From: Bifidobacterium dentium JCM 1195 = DSM 20436
GTDB taxonomy: Bacteria > Actinomycetota > Actinomycetes > Actinomycetales > Bifidobacteriaceae
Reading direction: 5' to 3'
Assembly (NCBI RefSeq): GCF_001042595.1
Contig: NZ_AP012326.1
Coordinates: forward strand, 2,170,001 to 2,234,000
Length of the DNA stretch: 64,000 nucleotides
Positions within the stretch are counted from its first letter, which is position 1. The number at the start of each line of letters is the position of its first letter. The notes under the pieces were generated by a model, which saw only the letters and a program-made list of their open reading frames with translations, was not told the origin of the DNA and searched no databases. The translations under genes were made by a program, and so were the position numbers. This document shows, one piece after another, positions 9,266-17,905 of this stretch.

Positions 9266-11089
9266 ATGCTCACCGAGTACACGACTCCAGGCACATCCGC
9301 TGAGGTACGCGACGACGAATCCATCTACTCCCTGCTCACGGAGCGCATTGAGCGCACCGGCGAAGACACGATAATCGCCGCCCGCAAAATCGGCCCAGGC
9401 CGATGGGCGAATGTAACCACAGGAGAATTCCGCCAGGCCGTGGTCGCCGCCGCGAAAGGCCTGATCGCCTTTGGAGTCAAACAGGGTGACGCGGTGACCA
9501 TCTTCTCCACCACCCGTTACGAATGGGGCGTGCTCGATTTTGCGCTTGCCGCCATCGGCGCCGTCAGTGTACCGATCTACGATACCGATTCCGCAGCACA
9601 GGCCGAGCGCATTCTCAACGATTCCGAAGTGAAACTGGCCATCGCGGACAATCGCGAACGATTCGACCGTCTTGATTCAGTCATCGACCACTGCCCTTCG
9701 TTGAAGCACATTCTCATGCTTGATTCCAATGCCATGGGCGCGCTGGAAGGCATGGGCGTGGCCGTATCCGATGAAGAGCTTTCCGCGCGCATGGGTGCGG
9801 TGAAGGCCGACGATCTGGCGACCATCGTATACACGTCCGGTTCCACCGGAGCTCCGAAGGGCGCGGAACTCTCTCATCGCAATTTCGTTGCGATCACGCG
9901 TGCCGCAAGCATGGCCCTGCATGAGATGATCACTGACGACCATCCGCGCCTGCTGCTGTTCCTGCCGTTGGCACACTGTTTCGCACGTTTCATCCAATAT
10001 TGTTCGATCGCCTCCGATGACGGCGTCGTCGGCTATCTGCCGGATACCAAGACGCTGCTTCCGGACGTACGTTCTTTCGAACCGACCTATCTTCTGGGCG
10101 TGCCACGCGTGTTCGAGAAGGTCTACAACGCCGCTTCCCGCAAGGCCGGCACCGGCTGGAAGGGTCGCCTGTTCTTCAAAGCCGCCGAAGCCGCACGCGA
10201 TTGGTCGCGCATGGAGCAGGCCGGCGAGAAGCCGACCATGAAGCAGACTGCGCAGCACCTGTCGTATGAGGCCTCCGTGTACCGCACCGTCCGTGGCGCT
10301 TTGGGACCGAGGATTCGTTATGTCGCCTGCGGCGGCGCTCCGCTGGACGCATCGTTGGCGCATTTCTTTGCCGGCATCGGCCTGCCGATGATTCAGGGTT
10401 ACGGCATGACGGAAACCGCGGCACCGTTCGCCGCAACCCGCGTCACCGACAATGTGATCGGCACCGTCGGCCAGCCGGCACCGGGTTCGTCCGTGCGCAT
10501 TTCCACGGACGGCGAGTTGCAGGTGAAGGGCCCGAACGTCTTTCTGGGCTACCACAATCTACCCGATAAGACCGCTGAAGTGTTCACTGAGGACGGATGG
10601 CTATGCACCGGAGATCTTGCCTCGATTGACGATGAGGGGCGCATCACGATCACCGGCCGCAAGAAGGACATCATCATTACGGCCGGAGGTAAGAACGTCT
10701 CCCCCATTCCAATGGAACAGGAGATTGCGAAGTGCCCGATTGTGGAGCATGCGGTGGTCGTCGGCGACAATCGTCCGTTCATCGGAGCGTTGGTTACGTT
10801 GGATCCGGAGGGGCTGGCGGCGTGGTTGCCGACCGTCGGTCTGTCGGCGGATACGCCGCTGGATCGCGTAGCCACCACCGCTGCCGTGCATGATGAAATT
10901 CAGCAGTATGTGGATAAGGCGAACGCCACGGTGTCACGTGCTGAATCCGTGCGCAAATTCGTAGTTCTGGACACGCAATTCACGCAGGGAAACAAGTGCC
11001 TGACGCCGTCGCTGAAGGTGGTGCGCCCGGCGGTGAACCGCATCTTCGCCGATGTGATCGACCAGCAGCTTTACAACGGCAAGCGCTGA
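9266..11089 (+). CDS. Long-chain acyl-CoA ligase (AMP-forming)
   Basis: This enzyme activates a fatty acid with ATP and CoA, by way of an acyl-adenylate. The AMP-binding signature 'TIVYTSGSTGAPKGAELSHR' lies near residue 190, GYGMTETAAP near 380, and the C-terminal motifs DGWLCTGDLASIDDEGRI and ITGRKKDIIITAGGKNVSP near 450-480. At 607 residues it fits the FadD/FAA family. A longer frame reaches back to 9161, but the ATG at 9266 gives the normal family N-terminus and is preceded by AAAAGAG. The gene stands alone and converges with an MFS gene. Bifidobacteria lack beta-oxidation, so a role in lipid recycling or uptake for membrane synthesis is more likely than degradation. That last point is inference. 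Confidence 0.92.
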   Translation: MLTEYTTPGTSAEVRDDESIYSLLTERIERTGEDTIIAARKIGPGRWANVTTGEFRQAVVAAAKGLIAFGVKQGDAVTIFSTTRYEWGVLDFALAAIGAVSVPIYDTDSAAQAERILNDSEVKLAIADNRERFDRLDSVIDHCPSLKHILMLDSNAMGALEGMGVAVSDEELSARMGAVKADDLATIVYTSGSTGAPKGAELSHRNFVAITRAASMALHEMITDDHPRLLLFLPLAHCFARFIQYCSIASDDGVVGYLPDTKTLLPDVRSFEPTYLLGVPRVFEKVYNAASRKAGTGWKGRLFFKAAEAARDWSRMEQAGEKPTMKQTAQHLSYEASVYRTVRGALGPRIRYVACGGAPLDASLAHFFAGIGLPMIQGYGMTETAAPFAATRVTDNVIGTVGQPAPGSSVRISTDGELQVKGPNVFLGYHNLPDKTAEVFTEDGWLCTGDLASIDDEGRITITGRKKDIIITAGGKNVSPIPMEQEIAKCPIVEHAVVVGDNRPFIGALVTLDPEGLAAWLPTVGLSADTPLDRVATTAAVHDEIQQYVDKANATVSRAESVRKFVVLDTQFTQGNKCLTPSLKVVRPAVNRIFADVIDQQLYNGKR

Positions 11090-11109
11090 AGCCTGCGTTC
11101 ACCAGCCGC

Positions 11110-11167
11110 ACATACTTAGGCGTCGGTGGATTGGGAATCCGCTCAATCCACCGACGCCTAAGTATGT
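11110..11167. repeat. Intergenic hairpin repeat, copy A (24-bp perfect arms)
   Basis: Perfect 24-bp inverted arms (11110-11133 and 11144-11167) enclose a 10-bp loop. The core is GGCGTCGGTGGATTG and its complement. It lies 20 bp after the acyl-CoA ligase stop, so it can act as its terminator, and it belongs to the repeat family described in the findings. Confidence 0.85.
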
Positions 11168-11170
11168 CTA

Positions 11171-11215
11171 AGCGTCGGTGGTTTGCGACACTTGCCCAAT
11201 CTGCCGACGCTCAGC
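11171..11215. repeat. Intergenic hairpin repeat, copy B
   Basis: The arms AGCGTCGGTGGTTTG and CAATCTGCCGACGCT pair with two wobbles and one mismatch around an 11-base loop. The 45-base stretch is identical to copy D at 15411-15455. Confidence 0.85.
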
Positions 11216-11225
11216 ACATTTCAAC

Positions 11226-11264
11226 GTTGGTGGTTTGAACATAAACATCACCCAAACCACCAAC
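11226..11264. repeat. Intergenic hairpin repeat, copy C
   Basis: GTTGGTGGTTTG (11226-11237) pairs perfectly with CAAACCACCAAC (11253-11264). It is a diverged member of the family and is nearest to the stop of the convergent MFS gene. Confidence 0.75.
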
Positions 11265-11333
11265 TCCTTTCGTCCTCTGAGCTACCGAGTCGCAATCGGC
11301 CCAAACCTTCATCAACCTAGGATGACGGCTGCA

Positions 11334-12767
11334 TCAGTCGTTCAAAGTTTCCGGCCGGGGAATCAGGAACGAGCATCCGAGGGCGAGCAGCAGCACTACC
11401 GCACCTCCAATCATACTGGCGACATATCCGGCGGAAGTACCGTTCGATTGGGAGAATGCGTCCATGACGCCATACAGCACTGTGTAGCTTATGCCTGCGC
11501 CAAGGTTGAATGCGCCCGCATTGAAGCCGGTCAAATAACCAGTGTTGTCCTTTGGCGAAAGCACCACCCCAAGTCCATTTAGCATAATATTGACGGTACC
11601 GGCGTAGCTGATACCAAGCAACAGAGAGAGACCAAGCAGTCCAGCCACGGTCGGTGTGTGCACAACGAAGGTGCCAATTGCAGCGGCGGCTACACTGATG
11701 CCGAGTCCGCAACGCAACACTTTCAGATAACCGAACTTGGTGGCCAGAATACCGGCGATTGGACCAAATATTAGACCGATGATGGCGTATGGCGTTAGCG
11801 TAAAGAACGATGAGATGCTCGCGGAGACACCCGCACCGCATTCACTATCCTGGGCGATAGCCGGCACCACGCCATTCATAATGGCGAACACACCGGTTAA
11901 AGACAGCAGGGTGGTAAGCAGCAGACCCCAAGTACGGCGCTGCTTGAGATAGTGCACGGGAGATAGCGGATGGCTACTCTTTCTTTCAACGGCCCAGAAT
12001 GTCACAAATGCAGCCAAGGCAATCGCTAGCAAAATACCAACGAACATCCAATTGACTTCCGCGATATGTTGCATGGAATTGACTGCAGTCAGCGCCGTTC
12101 CAACAGCGACAACCAGGAAGATCACACCCAGCCAATCCATCCTCTCGTTCTGAGATCCTTCCGCGACACTTTCGTCTGCGAAAATGCCGACCAGGATGGT
12201 GGAGGCGATGCCAATCACAGCCATGGTCCAGAAAATCGGACGGTAGCCCCACGTTCCTGCAATCCAACCACCGGCAATAGCGTCAACGCCTGCGATACCG
12301 CCATTCACGGATGTGATGACGGCCATCAACTTGGTGTATTGCTTTTCGTCGGGCACGCGGACATGCAACATGATGATGCATAGCGTCACAATCGGTCCAG
12401 CAGCACCTTGTAGCAAACGACCGACAAGCAGTACGGTGACGTTCGGGGCAAGCGCGGAGACCGTGCAGCCGGCGACGGTGAACAGTAGCATACCCATAAG
12501 CACCTTTTTGCGCCCCATCAGGTCGGCCAAGCGCGGCAGAAACAGTGAGAATAATGCCGCTGAGGTAAAGAAAACTGTCTGTGACAAGCCGATTTGGGTG
12601 GCCGTCGTGTTCAGCTCGTTCTGCATAGTCACCAAAGCTGGAGATAACATGGAGGCGTTGAGCTGAAAAGCGAACGTGGCCGTCAAAAATGCGACCATCA
12701 GAAACGCAATTGATGTACCGCCCTTCCGCAACGGCATGGAAACTTCAGGCTGCATTGTCCTGCTCAT
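11334..12767 (-). CDS. MFS transporter, probably for nucleosides
   Basis: This 477-residue integral membrane protein belongs to the major facilitator superfamily. It has the hallmark loop motif 'RLADLMGRKKVLMG' between the second and third helices and many hydrophobic helices, in the manner of 14-helix DHA2-type carriers. The ATG at 12767 is chosen because the longer frame adds 33 hydrophilic residues. Upstream, the promoter contains a 19-bp sequence that is repeated in inverted orientation at the promoter of the nucleoside hydrolase gene 1.3 kb away, with a LacI-type regulator encoded between. That links this carrier to nucleoside uptake. The substrate is inferred from context and not from residues. 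Confidence 0.85.
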   Translation of the reverse strand: MSRTMQPEVSMPLRKGGTSIAFLMVAFLTATFAFQLNASMLSPALVTMQNELNTTATQIGLSQTVFFTSAALFSLFLPRLADLMGRKKVLMGMLLFTVAGCTVSALAPNVTVLLVGRLLQGAAGPIVTLCIIMLHVRVPDEKQYTKLMAVITSVNGGIAGVDAIAGGWIAGTWGYRPIFWTMAVIGIASTILVGIFADESVAEGSQNERMDWLGVIFLVVAVGTALTAVNSMQHIAEVNWMFVGILLAIALAAFVTFWAVERKSSHPLSPVHYLKQRRTWGLLLTTLLSLTGVFAIMNGVVPAIAQDSECGAGVSASISSFFTLTPYAIIGLIFGPIAGILATKFGYLKVLRCGLGISVAAAAIGTFVVHTPTVAGLLGLSLLLGISYAGTVNIMLNGLGVVLSPKDNTGYLTGFNAGAFNLGAGISYTVLYGVMDAFSQSNGTSAGYVASMIGGAVVLLLALGCSFLIPRPETLND

Positions 12768-12878
12768 TTTCAAACTTCTTTCCTGTGATGATGCTTGGCA
12801 TCGTGAAACTCCTTTGTTTTGCCCGAGAAAATATCGCTGGATCAGGCAAATCCACGACTTTGTCAACGCGATACTTTA

Positions 12879-12907
12879 AAGATAAATCGATTTGGCAAAG
12901 ATGTCAA
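12879..12907 (-). promoter_or_regulatory. MFS promoter with operator between -35 and -10
   Basis: On the minus strand TTGACA (complement of 12902-12907), a 17-bp spacer and TATCTT (complement of 12879-12884) make a good promoter. The operator TTTGCCAAATCGATTTATC (complement of 12881-12899) sits in the spacer, so a bound regulator would block RNA polymerase. Its core AAATCGATTT is palindromic. Confidence 0.7.
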
Positions 12908-13055
12908 AGACGAGAGGATGACTCTAGCCTACAGAGACGGCTCTGTTATGAGATTCCCTTGAAAACTGCCCATTGTTGACATCACCAAAAAACGACACGC
13001 CGAACACATACCTGCCCATATATCCTCGGAAAAGAGTCAGTGAAATCCGAATAAC

Positions 13056-14066
13056 CTATCGCAACGGAGCAGTGCTGGAACGGACAATAAGCTGCGGAGT
13101 ATAGGTCTTCACCTCACGCTTACGATTTGGATGATCGATGCGATCCATCAACATTTTGGCCGCATCGGCGCCCATTTGACGCGTCGGCTGACCCATGGTA
13201 GTCAACTCCGGATTCATCAACCCCGCGAACAACACGTCGTCATAACCAATCACGGAACGATCGTCAGGCACCCTGTACCCCATTTCCGCCGCCACTTTGC
13301 ACACCGCGAGCGCCGTAAGGTCGTTGGCAGCCACCACCGCAGTAAAATCTCCCCAATTCATCATTCGTGCGAGGTTAAGCGCCGTTTCATAGGTGTAGTC
13401 GCCCTCGCGCACAATACTCGAATTGTACTTGGCACCATTCTCTTCAAGCGCCTGACGATATCCTTCGAAACGACTGCGCGCCCCTTCGAGAAACAGCGGG
13501 CCAGTGATGCATGCAATGTGTCTATGTCCGAGACGAATCAAGTATTCCGTAGCTGTTCTACCTCCGAACAAATGATTGCCGGCAACCACGTCACCACTGT
13601 CGGCGCTCGTGAAATCAAGCAACACATGAGGCATACTTCGTTCCTTCAGGATATCGACACACACCGCATCTCGGCTTTTATCGCTGGTAGTTCTAGCCAA
13701 AATCACGCCTTCGACGTTCTTCTGGTACATCAGCTCAATGTACCCGCTTTCGCGATCAGGCTGATTGTCGGAATCGTTGAGTATAAGACTCCAACCGGCT
13801 TCATGACAGGCGCGCTCAACCCCCTTGGCGAACGTCGCATAGAAATCGTTACTGATATCGGGAACAATTAACGCCATGGTGTTGTTGCTGCCCTTACGCA
13901 GGTCGCTAGCAGCCTGATTACGCACGTAATGCATGTCCTCGGCAGCTCTAAGCACCTTCTGTCGCGTTTCCTCCGAGACTCTAAACGGTTTGCCATTCAG
14001 AATCAACGAAACCGTAGGCACCGAGGTTCCCGTCGCCTCGGCGATGTCTTTCATGGTCACTCGCAT
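13056..14066 (-). CDS. LacI-family regulator of the nucleoside module
   Basis: A 336-residue LacI-family repressor. The N-terminal helix-turn-helix is VTMKDIAEATGTSVPTVSLI followed by LNGKPFRVSEETR, and the periplasmic-binding-like effector domain runs from about residue 60 ('NTMALIVPDISNDFYATFAK'). The ATG at 14066 has GGGAGG eight bases upstream and is preferred over a TTG at 14084. The gene lies between an MFS carrier and a divergent nucleoside hydrolase, and both neighbours carry the same 19-bp operator. It therefore probably senses a nucleoside or ribose. No copy of the operator is seen at its own promoter apart from the one in the shared divergent spacer. Confidence 0.92.
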   Translation of the reverse strand: MRVTMKDIAEATGTSVPTVSLILNGKPFRVSEETRQKVLRAAEDMHYVRNQAASDLRKGSNNTMALIVPDISNDFYATFAKGVERACHEAGWSLILNDSDNQPDRESGYIELMYQKNVEGVILARTTSDKSRDAVCVDILKERSMPHVLLDFTSADSGDVVAGNHLFGGRTATEYLIRLGHRHIACITGPLFLEGARSRFEGYRQALEENGAKYNSSIVREGDYTYETALNLARMMNWGDFTAVVAANDLTALAVCKVAAEMGYRVPDDRSVIGYDDVLFAGLMNPELTTMGQPTRQMGADAAKMLMDRIDHPNRKREVKTYTPQLIVRSSTAPLR

Positions 14067-14115
14067 CACATGCACCTCCCTCAATATTGTACGTGCCGTT
14101 CCGGCGTGTCGTTGT

Positions 14116-14167
14116 TTGACATGAATTTTGCTAAATGTTTAATATGTATTTGCCAAATCGATTTATC
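14116..14167 (+). promoter_or_regulatory. Nucleoside hydrolase promoter and operator
   Basis: TTGACA (14116-14121), an 18-bp spacer and TAATAT (14140-14145) form the promoter. The operator TTTGCCAAATCGATTTATC (14149-14167) covers the expected transcription start. The same 19 bases occur inverted at 12881-12899. A ribosome site AAAGGAG follows before the ATG at 14185. Confidence 0.75.
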
Positions 14168-14184
14168 AACAAAGGAGTTATATC

Positions 14185-15120
14185 ATGGCAAAGCAGAAGA
14201 TCATTCTCGATTGTGATCCGGGGCATGATGATGCCGTCGCCATCATGATGGCCGGCAAACACCCAAACATTGATTTGCTTGGTATCACCACCGTTCGCGG
14301 TAACCAAACCTTGGAGAAGACCACCCGCAACGCTTTGAACGTCTGCCAGTATCTCGACCTTGATGTGCCGGTATATCAGGGTATGAGCCGTCCGATGGTC
14401 ATCGAGCCGCGTCAGGGCGAAGAACGCGTGCATGGCAAGTCTGGCCTTGACGGCCCACAGTTTGATGAACTAACCAAGCCTCTCGAAAAGAAACATGCAT
14501 TACAGTATCTGATTGAGACGCTGATGGCCTCCGACGGCGACATCACACTGGTGCCTACAGGTCCGCTAACCAACATCGCCATGGCCATGCGTATCGAACC
14601 ACGCATCTGCGAGAAGATTCAACAGATCGTACTCATGGGTGGCAGTTATCAACATGGCAATGTCACCCCATCCGCCGAATTCAACATCTGGGCCGATGCG
14701 GAAGCGGCGCACGTAGTGTTCTCCAGTGGGGTGAAGGTGACCATGATGGGACTTGACGTGACCCGCAAAGTGCTGTGCACCCCGGAAATCGTTAAGCGAA
14801 TGAGCGTACACACGAACAATGCGGGCAGGTTGTTCTGCGATCTGATGACCTTCTTCGGTCAAGCCCAGAAGCGTACCTACGGATGGGAGGGAGGCCCTCT
14901 ACATGATCCGACCACTGTGGCTTATCTAATCGACCCATCCATCGTGACCGTCAAGAACATGCATACCGATATCGAAATCCGCAGTGAGCAAAGCTACGGC
15001 CGCACCAACTGCGACTACTTCCTACTTACCGACAAGCCTAAGAATACCAACGTCGCTATCGACATCGACGTGGAAAAGTTCTGGAATCTCGTGGAGCACT
15101 GCATCTCACTGTATGACTAA
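14185..15120 (+). CDS. Ribonucleoside hydrolase (IunH/RihA-RihB family)
   Basis: It cleaves the N-glycosidic bond of ribonucleosides to free base and ribose. The diagnostic N-terminal calcium-binding motif is DCDPGHDDA (residues 9-17), followed by 'LLGITTVRGNQTLEKTTRNA'. Further conserved parts are LVPTGPLTNIAMA, 'IVLMGGSYQHGNVTPSAEFN' and LHDPTTVAYL with the C-terminal Asp ligand. Length 311 is normal. The start has AAAGGAG eight bases upstream. Substrate preference (pyrimidine versus purine) is not decided by what I can see. It is co-regulated with the MFS carrier through a shared operator and is divergent from the LacI gene. Confidence 0.94.
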   Translation: MAKQKIILDCDPGHDDAVAIMMAGKHPNIDLLGITTVRGNQTLEKTTRNALNVCQYLDLDVPVYQGMSRPMVIEPRQGEERVHGKSGLDGPQFDELTKPLEKKHALQYLIETLMASDGDITLVPTGPLTNIAMAMRIEPRICEKIQQIVLMGGSYQHGNVTPSAEFNIWADAEAAHVVFSSGVKVTMMGLDVTRKVLCTPEIVKRMSVHTNNAGRLFCDLMTFFGQAQKRTYGWEGGPLHDPTTVAYLIDPSIVTVKNMHTDIEIRSEQSYGRTNCDYFLLTDKPKNTNVAIDIDVEKFWNLVEHCISLYD

Positions 15121-15410
15121 TCCCTTGAAAACAATCACGATGTATGGGGGTGGTCGTAATGAGCGTTCCGAACATACGGATTTGCGATTCCTATGTAATC
15201 GCCATTGCATGGCACACATACATTACCGGCCTTGGCTATACCGCCAAGCTACAACGATGGGGAAATAAGTGGCGCGTAATCACCATTGACTAACCTCATC
15301 ACATTACGAAATCCAAGATTCCTCATGTATCTGAGGTCGATCAGCCACCACAGGAATGGAATCCGAACATTATTCCGGGTTCTATGCTACCGGTCGACCA
15401 TAATCACCTG
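15121..15410. other. Non-coding spacer after nucleoside hydrolase
   Basis: No gene is supported in this 290-bp stretch. It leads into the three-copy hairpin repeat cluster. The base composition is A+T richer than the flanking genes. Confidence 0.5.
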
Positions 15411-15455
15411 AGCGTCGGTGGTTTGCGACACTTGCCCAATCTGCCGACGCTCAGC
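15411..15455. repeat. Intergenic hairpin repeat, copy D
   Basis: It is identical over all 45 bases to copy B at 11171-11215, 4.2 kb away. The flanking bases differ at once on both sides. Confidence 0.85.
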
Positions 15456-15462
15456 GCCTCTC

Positions 15463-15502
15463 AGTGTCGGTAGATTGAGGCACCTCCCAGTCTGCCGACG
15501 CC
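15463..15502. repeat. Intergenic hairpin repeat, copy E
   Basis: The arms AGTGTCGGTAGATTG and CAGTCTGCCGACGCCT pair imperfectly with wobbles. It belongs to the same family as copies B and D. Confidence 0.75.
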
Positions 15503-15508
15503 TAGAGC

Positions 15509-15560
15509 GCCGTAAGCGTCGGCAGGTTGGGCATGGCCCCGGACTGCCGACGCTTACGGC
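15509..15560. repeat. Intergenic hairpin repeat, copy F (17-bp perfect arms)
   Basis: GCCGTAAGCGTCGGCAG (15509-15525) pairs perfectly with its complement at 15544-15560. It stands 9 bp beyond the araA stop and is the likely terminator of the araBDA operon. Confidence 0.85.
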
Positions 15561-15568
15561 ACATCGAC

Positions 15569-17086
15569 TCAGTGACGATTGTTGAGACGGTGGTACATCT
15601 CGCTGATCTCGAGGTCACGCTCGAATTCGCGGGCGGTGGTGTTCTCGTCAATGGTGGCGAGCTCGACGCCGGCAATGCGGGCGAAGTCCTCCCAAGCCTC
15701 ACGACCGACGGAAGTGGTCATGCAGGTGTGGTGCGAAGCACCGGAGCGCAGCCAGCACTCGGCGGAGGTCTTCAGGTTCGGACGCGGAACCCATAGGGCA
15801 CGGGCGCACGGCAGCTCCTTGAGGGAACCGTCCGGCTCGACGATGTCGACCACGTTCATGGTCAGGCGGAAGCGTTCGCGCACATCAGACATGGACACGA
15901 CCACGGCATCCTTCTTCGGGGCGCCGGTGAAGACCAGACGCACCGGATCGGCCTTGCCGCCGATGCCGAGCGGATGAATCTCCAGTTTCGGCTTGGCGAT
16001 GGTGCCAATGGACGGAGAGGTTTCAAGCATGTGGGAGCCCATGATCTTCTCACGGCCCGGCACGAAGTTGTAGGAGTAGTCCTCCATGAGGGACGCGCCA
16101 CCGTCAAGGCCATACCCCATCACGGCGCCGATACGCACGAGCACGGCGGTCTTCCAATCGCCCTCGGCGGAGAAGCCGAAACCGTACTCGGATGGGAAGC
16201 GCTGCGGGCCAACGCCCGGCAGCTGCGGCAGGGAGCCGAGGTCCTCGAAGTTGTCGACGCCGGCGGTGCAGCCGTTGGCACGCATCATGTTGACCATGGC
16301 GGCCTCTTCCTTGGCCGCGATGAACAGGGAGTCGTACTTGGCGTCAAGCAGTTCCGGATCGACGTCGTACTTGGCCTTGTAATCTTCGATAATCTCCTTG
16401 ACCTGATCGTCCTTGACGGCGTCGTAGGCGGCGCACAGTTCGTTGACGGCCCAAGTGTTGATGGAGGCGCCGAACACGCGCTCGGCTTCGGTCTTGTCGC
16501 CTTCGGTGACAGCCACGTTACGCATGTTGTCGCCCCAGCGCATGACCTTCATGTTGTTGGAGGCATCCCAGCCGGCACAGGCGCGGGTCCAGGTGGCGAT
16601 CTGCTCGGCGACTTCCGGATCGGTGTAGTGGCCGACGACGATCTTACGATTGATGCCCAGACGGGTCAGGATGTAACCGAACTCGCGGTCGCCGTGGGCG
16701 GCCTGGTTCAGGTTCATGAAGTCCATGTCGATGGTTTCCCACGGAATCTCGAAGTGATGCTGGGTGTTGAGCTGCAGCAGCGGCTTGGTGAGCACTTCGA
16801 GGCCGCGAATCCACATCTTGGCCGGAGAGAAGGTGTGGCACCAGGTGATCACGCCGATGACGTTCGGATTTGCGGAAGCTTCGACCATGAAGGCCTTGAC
16901 GCCGTCGGAGGACTTCAGGGTGGGCTTCAGCACGATCTTGACCGGAATCTTGCCGGTGGCGTTGAGCGCGTCGACGATTTCGCCGGACTGTTCGGCCACC
17001 TGGCGCAGGGCTTCTTCGCCATAAAGATCCTGGGAGCCGACGCCGAACCAGACTTCCTTGCCTTCGAACGGGTTTTCCATTGTCAT
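15569..17086 (-). CDS. araA: L-arabinose isomerase
   Basis: Interconverts L-arabinose and L-ribulose, the first step of arabinose use. The 505-residue product has the family sequences EVWFGVGSQDLYGEE (residues 10-24), 'GVITWCHTFSPAKMWIRGLE', LLQLNTQHH and 'MDFMNLNQAAHGDREFGYIL', with the metal-binding Glu/His residues conserved ('FSAEGDWKTAVLVR' and 'MGSHMLE'). An AAAGGAAA ribosome site precedes the ATG at 17086. It is the last gene of an araB-araD-araA operon, 87 bp after araD, and is followed by a 17-bp hairpin. Confidence 0.97.
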   Translation of the reverse strand: MTMENPFEGKEVWFGVGSQDLYGEEALRQVAEQSGEIVDALNATGKIPVKIVLKPTLKSSDGVKAFMVEASANPNVIGVITWCHTFSPAKMWIRGLEVLTKPLLQLNTQHHFEIPWETIDMDFMNLNQAAHGDREFGYILTRLGINRKIVVGHYTDPEVAEQIATWTRACAGWDASNNMKVMRWGDNMRNVAVTEGDKTEAERVFGASINTWAVNELCAAYDAVKDDQVKEIIEDYKAKYDVDPELLDAKYDSLFIAAKEEAAMVNMMRANGCTAGVDNFEDLGSLPQLPGVGPQRFPSEYGFGFSAEGDWKTAVLVRIGAVMGYGLDGGASLMEDYSYNFVPGREKIMGSHMLETSPSIGTIAKPKLEIHPLGIGGKADPVRLVFTGAPKKDAVVVSMSDVRERFRLTMNVVDIVEPDGSLKELPCARALWVPRPNLKTSAECWLRSGASHHTCMTTSVGREAWEDFARIAGVELATIDENTTAREFERDLEISEMYHRLNNRH

Positions 17087-17173
17087 GTTGTTTCCTTTAC
17101 TTCGTTGTTGTTGCGATCGTTGATTGTGCTTTGTCGATTATGTTGCGCTGCCATCTCTGGCGAAGGAACGTCG

Positions 17174-17866
17174 TCAGTGCTGTCCGTAAACGTTCTGGTA
17201 GCGGTCGTTCAGCTTGTCGATGTCCTCCTGCGGAATCGGAATGATATCGCCCAGCTGCTTGGCCGCCCACATGGTGTGAGCCACCTCCTCGGTCATGGCG
17301 GCGGCCTTGACGGCACCTTCCGCATCCTTGCCGATGGTGAACGGGCCATGATTCTGCATGAGCACGGCCGGAGACTTCGGATACTTCTTCAGGGTCTCCA
17401 CCACGCCCTCGCCAATGGCCTCGGAACCGATCAGTCGGAACGGTCCGACCGGTACCGGCCCGCCGAACTCGTCACCCATCATGGTCAGGCCGCACGGAAT
17501 GTTCTGGCCGGTCGCCGCCCATGCGGTCGCGTAGGTGGAGTGGGTGTGCACCACGCCGTACACGTCGGGCATGTGGCGGTAGATGTAGGCATGGGAAGCG
17601 GTGTCGGAGCTCGGCGACTCGGAGCCGTCGACCACGTTGCCGTCAAGGTCGCACACGACCATGCTCGACGGAGTCAGGTACTCGTAGCGCAGGCCGGACG
17701 GTTTGATGACCATCAGGTCGGCGGTGTGCAGACGCTGGGACACGTTGCCGGCCGTCCATACGACCAGATTCCACTTGATCAACTGCTCGTGCAGGGTTGC
17801 GACGACTTCGCGCACCTGCTTGACTTCGGCGCGGACCTCGGGGCCGTAATCAGCCAGAGTTGCCAT
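17174..17866 (-). CDS. araD: L-ribulose-5-phosphate 4-epimerase
   Basis: Converts L-ribulose 5-phosphate to D-xylulose 5-phosphate, which enters the bifid shunt through phosphoketolase. It is a class-II aldolase-fold protein of 230 residues. The substrate-phosphate and zinc-binding features are visible: WTAGNVSQRL, MVIKPSG, SSDTASHAYIYRHMP, the zinc histidines in GVVHTHSTYATAWA, and a late His in 'VLMQNHGPFTIG'. It lies between araB and araA with short spacers. The ATG at 17866 has AAAGGAAA upstream. Confidence 0.97.
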   Translation of the reverse strand: MATLADYGPEVRAEVKQVREVVATLHEQLIKWNLVVWTAGNVSQRLHTADLMVIKPSGLRYEYLTPSSMVVCDLDGNVVDGSESPSSDTASHAYIYRHMPDVYGVVHTHSTYATAWAATGQNIPCGLTMMGDEFGGPVPVGPFRLIGSEAIGEGVVETLKKYPKSPAVLMQNHGPFTIGKDAEGAVKAAAMTEEVAHTMWAAKQLGDIIPIPQEDIDKLNDRYQNVYGQH

Positions 17867-17905
17867 GATGTTTTTCCTTTCGTCAGGTCTTGATTTGATT
17901 TACGA

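Noticed and set aside
15974..17893. 639-residue plus-strand open frame opposite araA and araD
   Set aside because: High G+C bias creates long antisense frames; araA and araD on the other strand have full family motifs.
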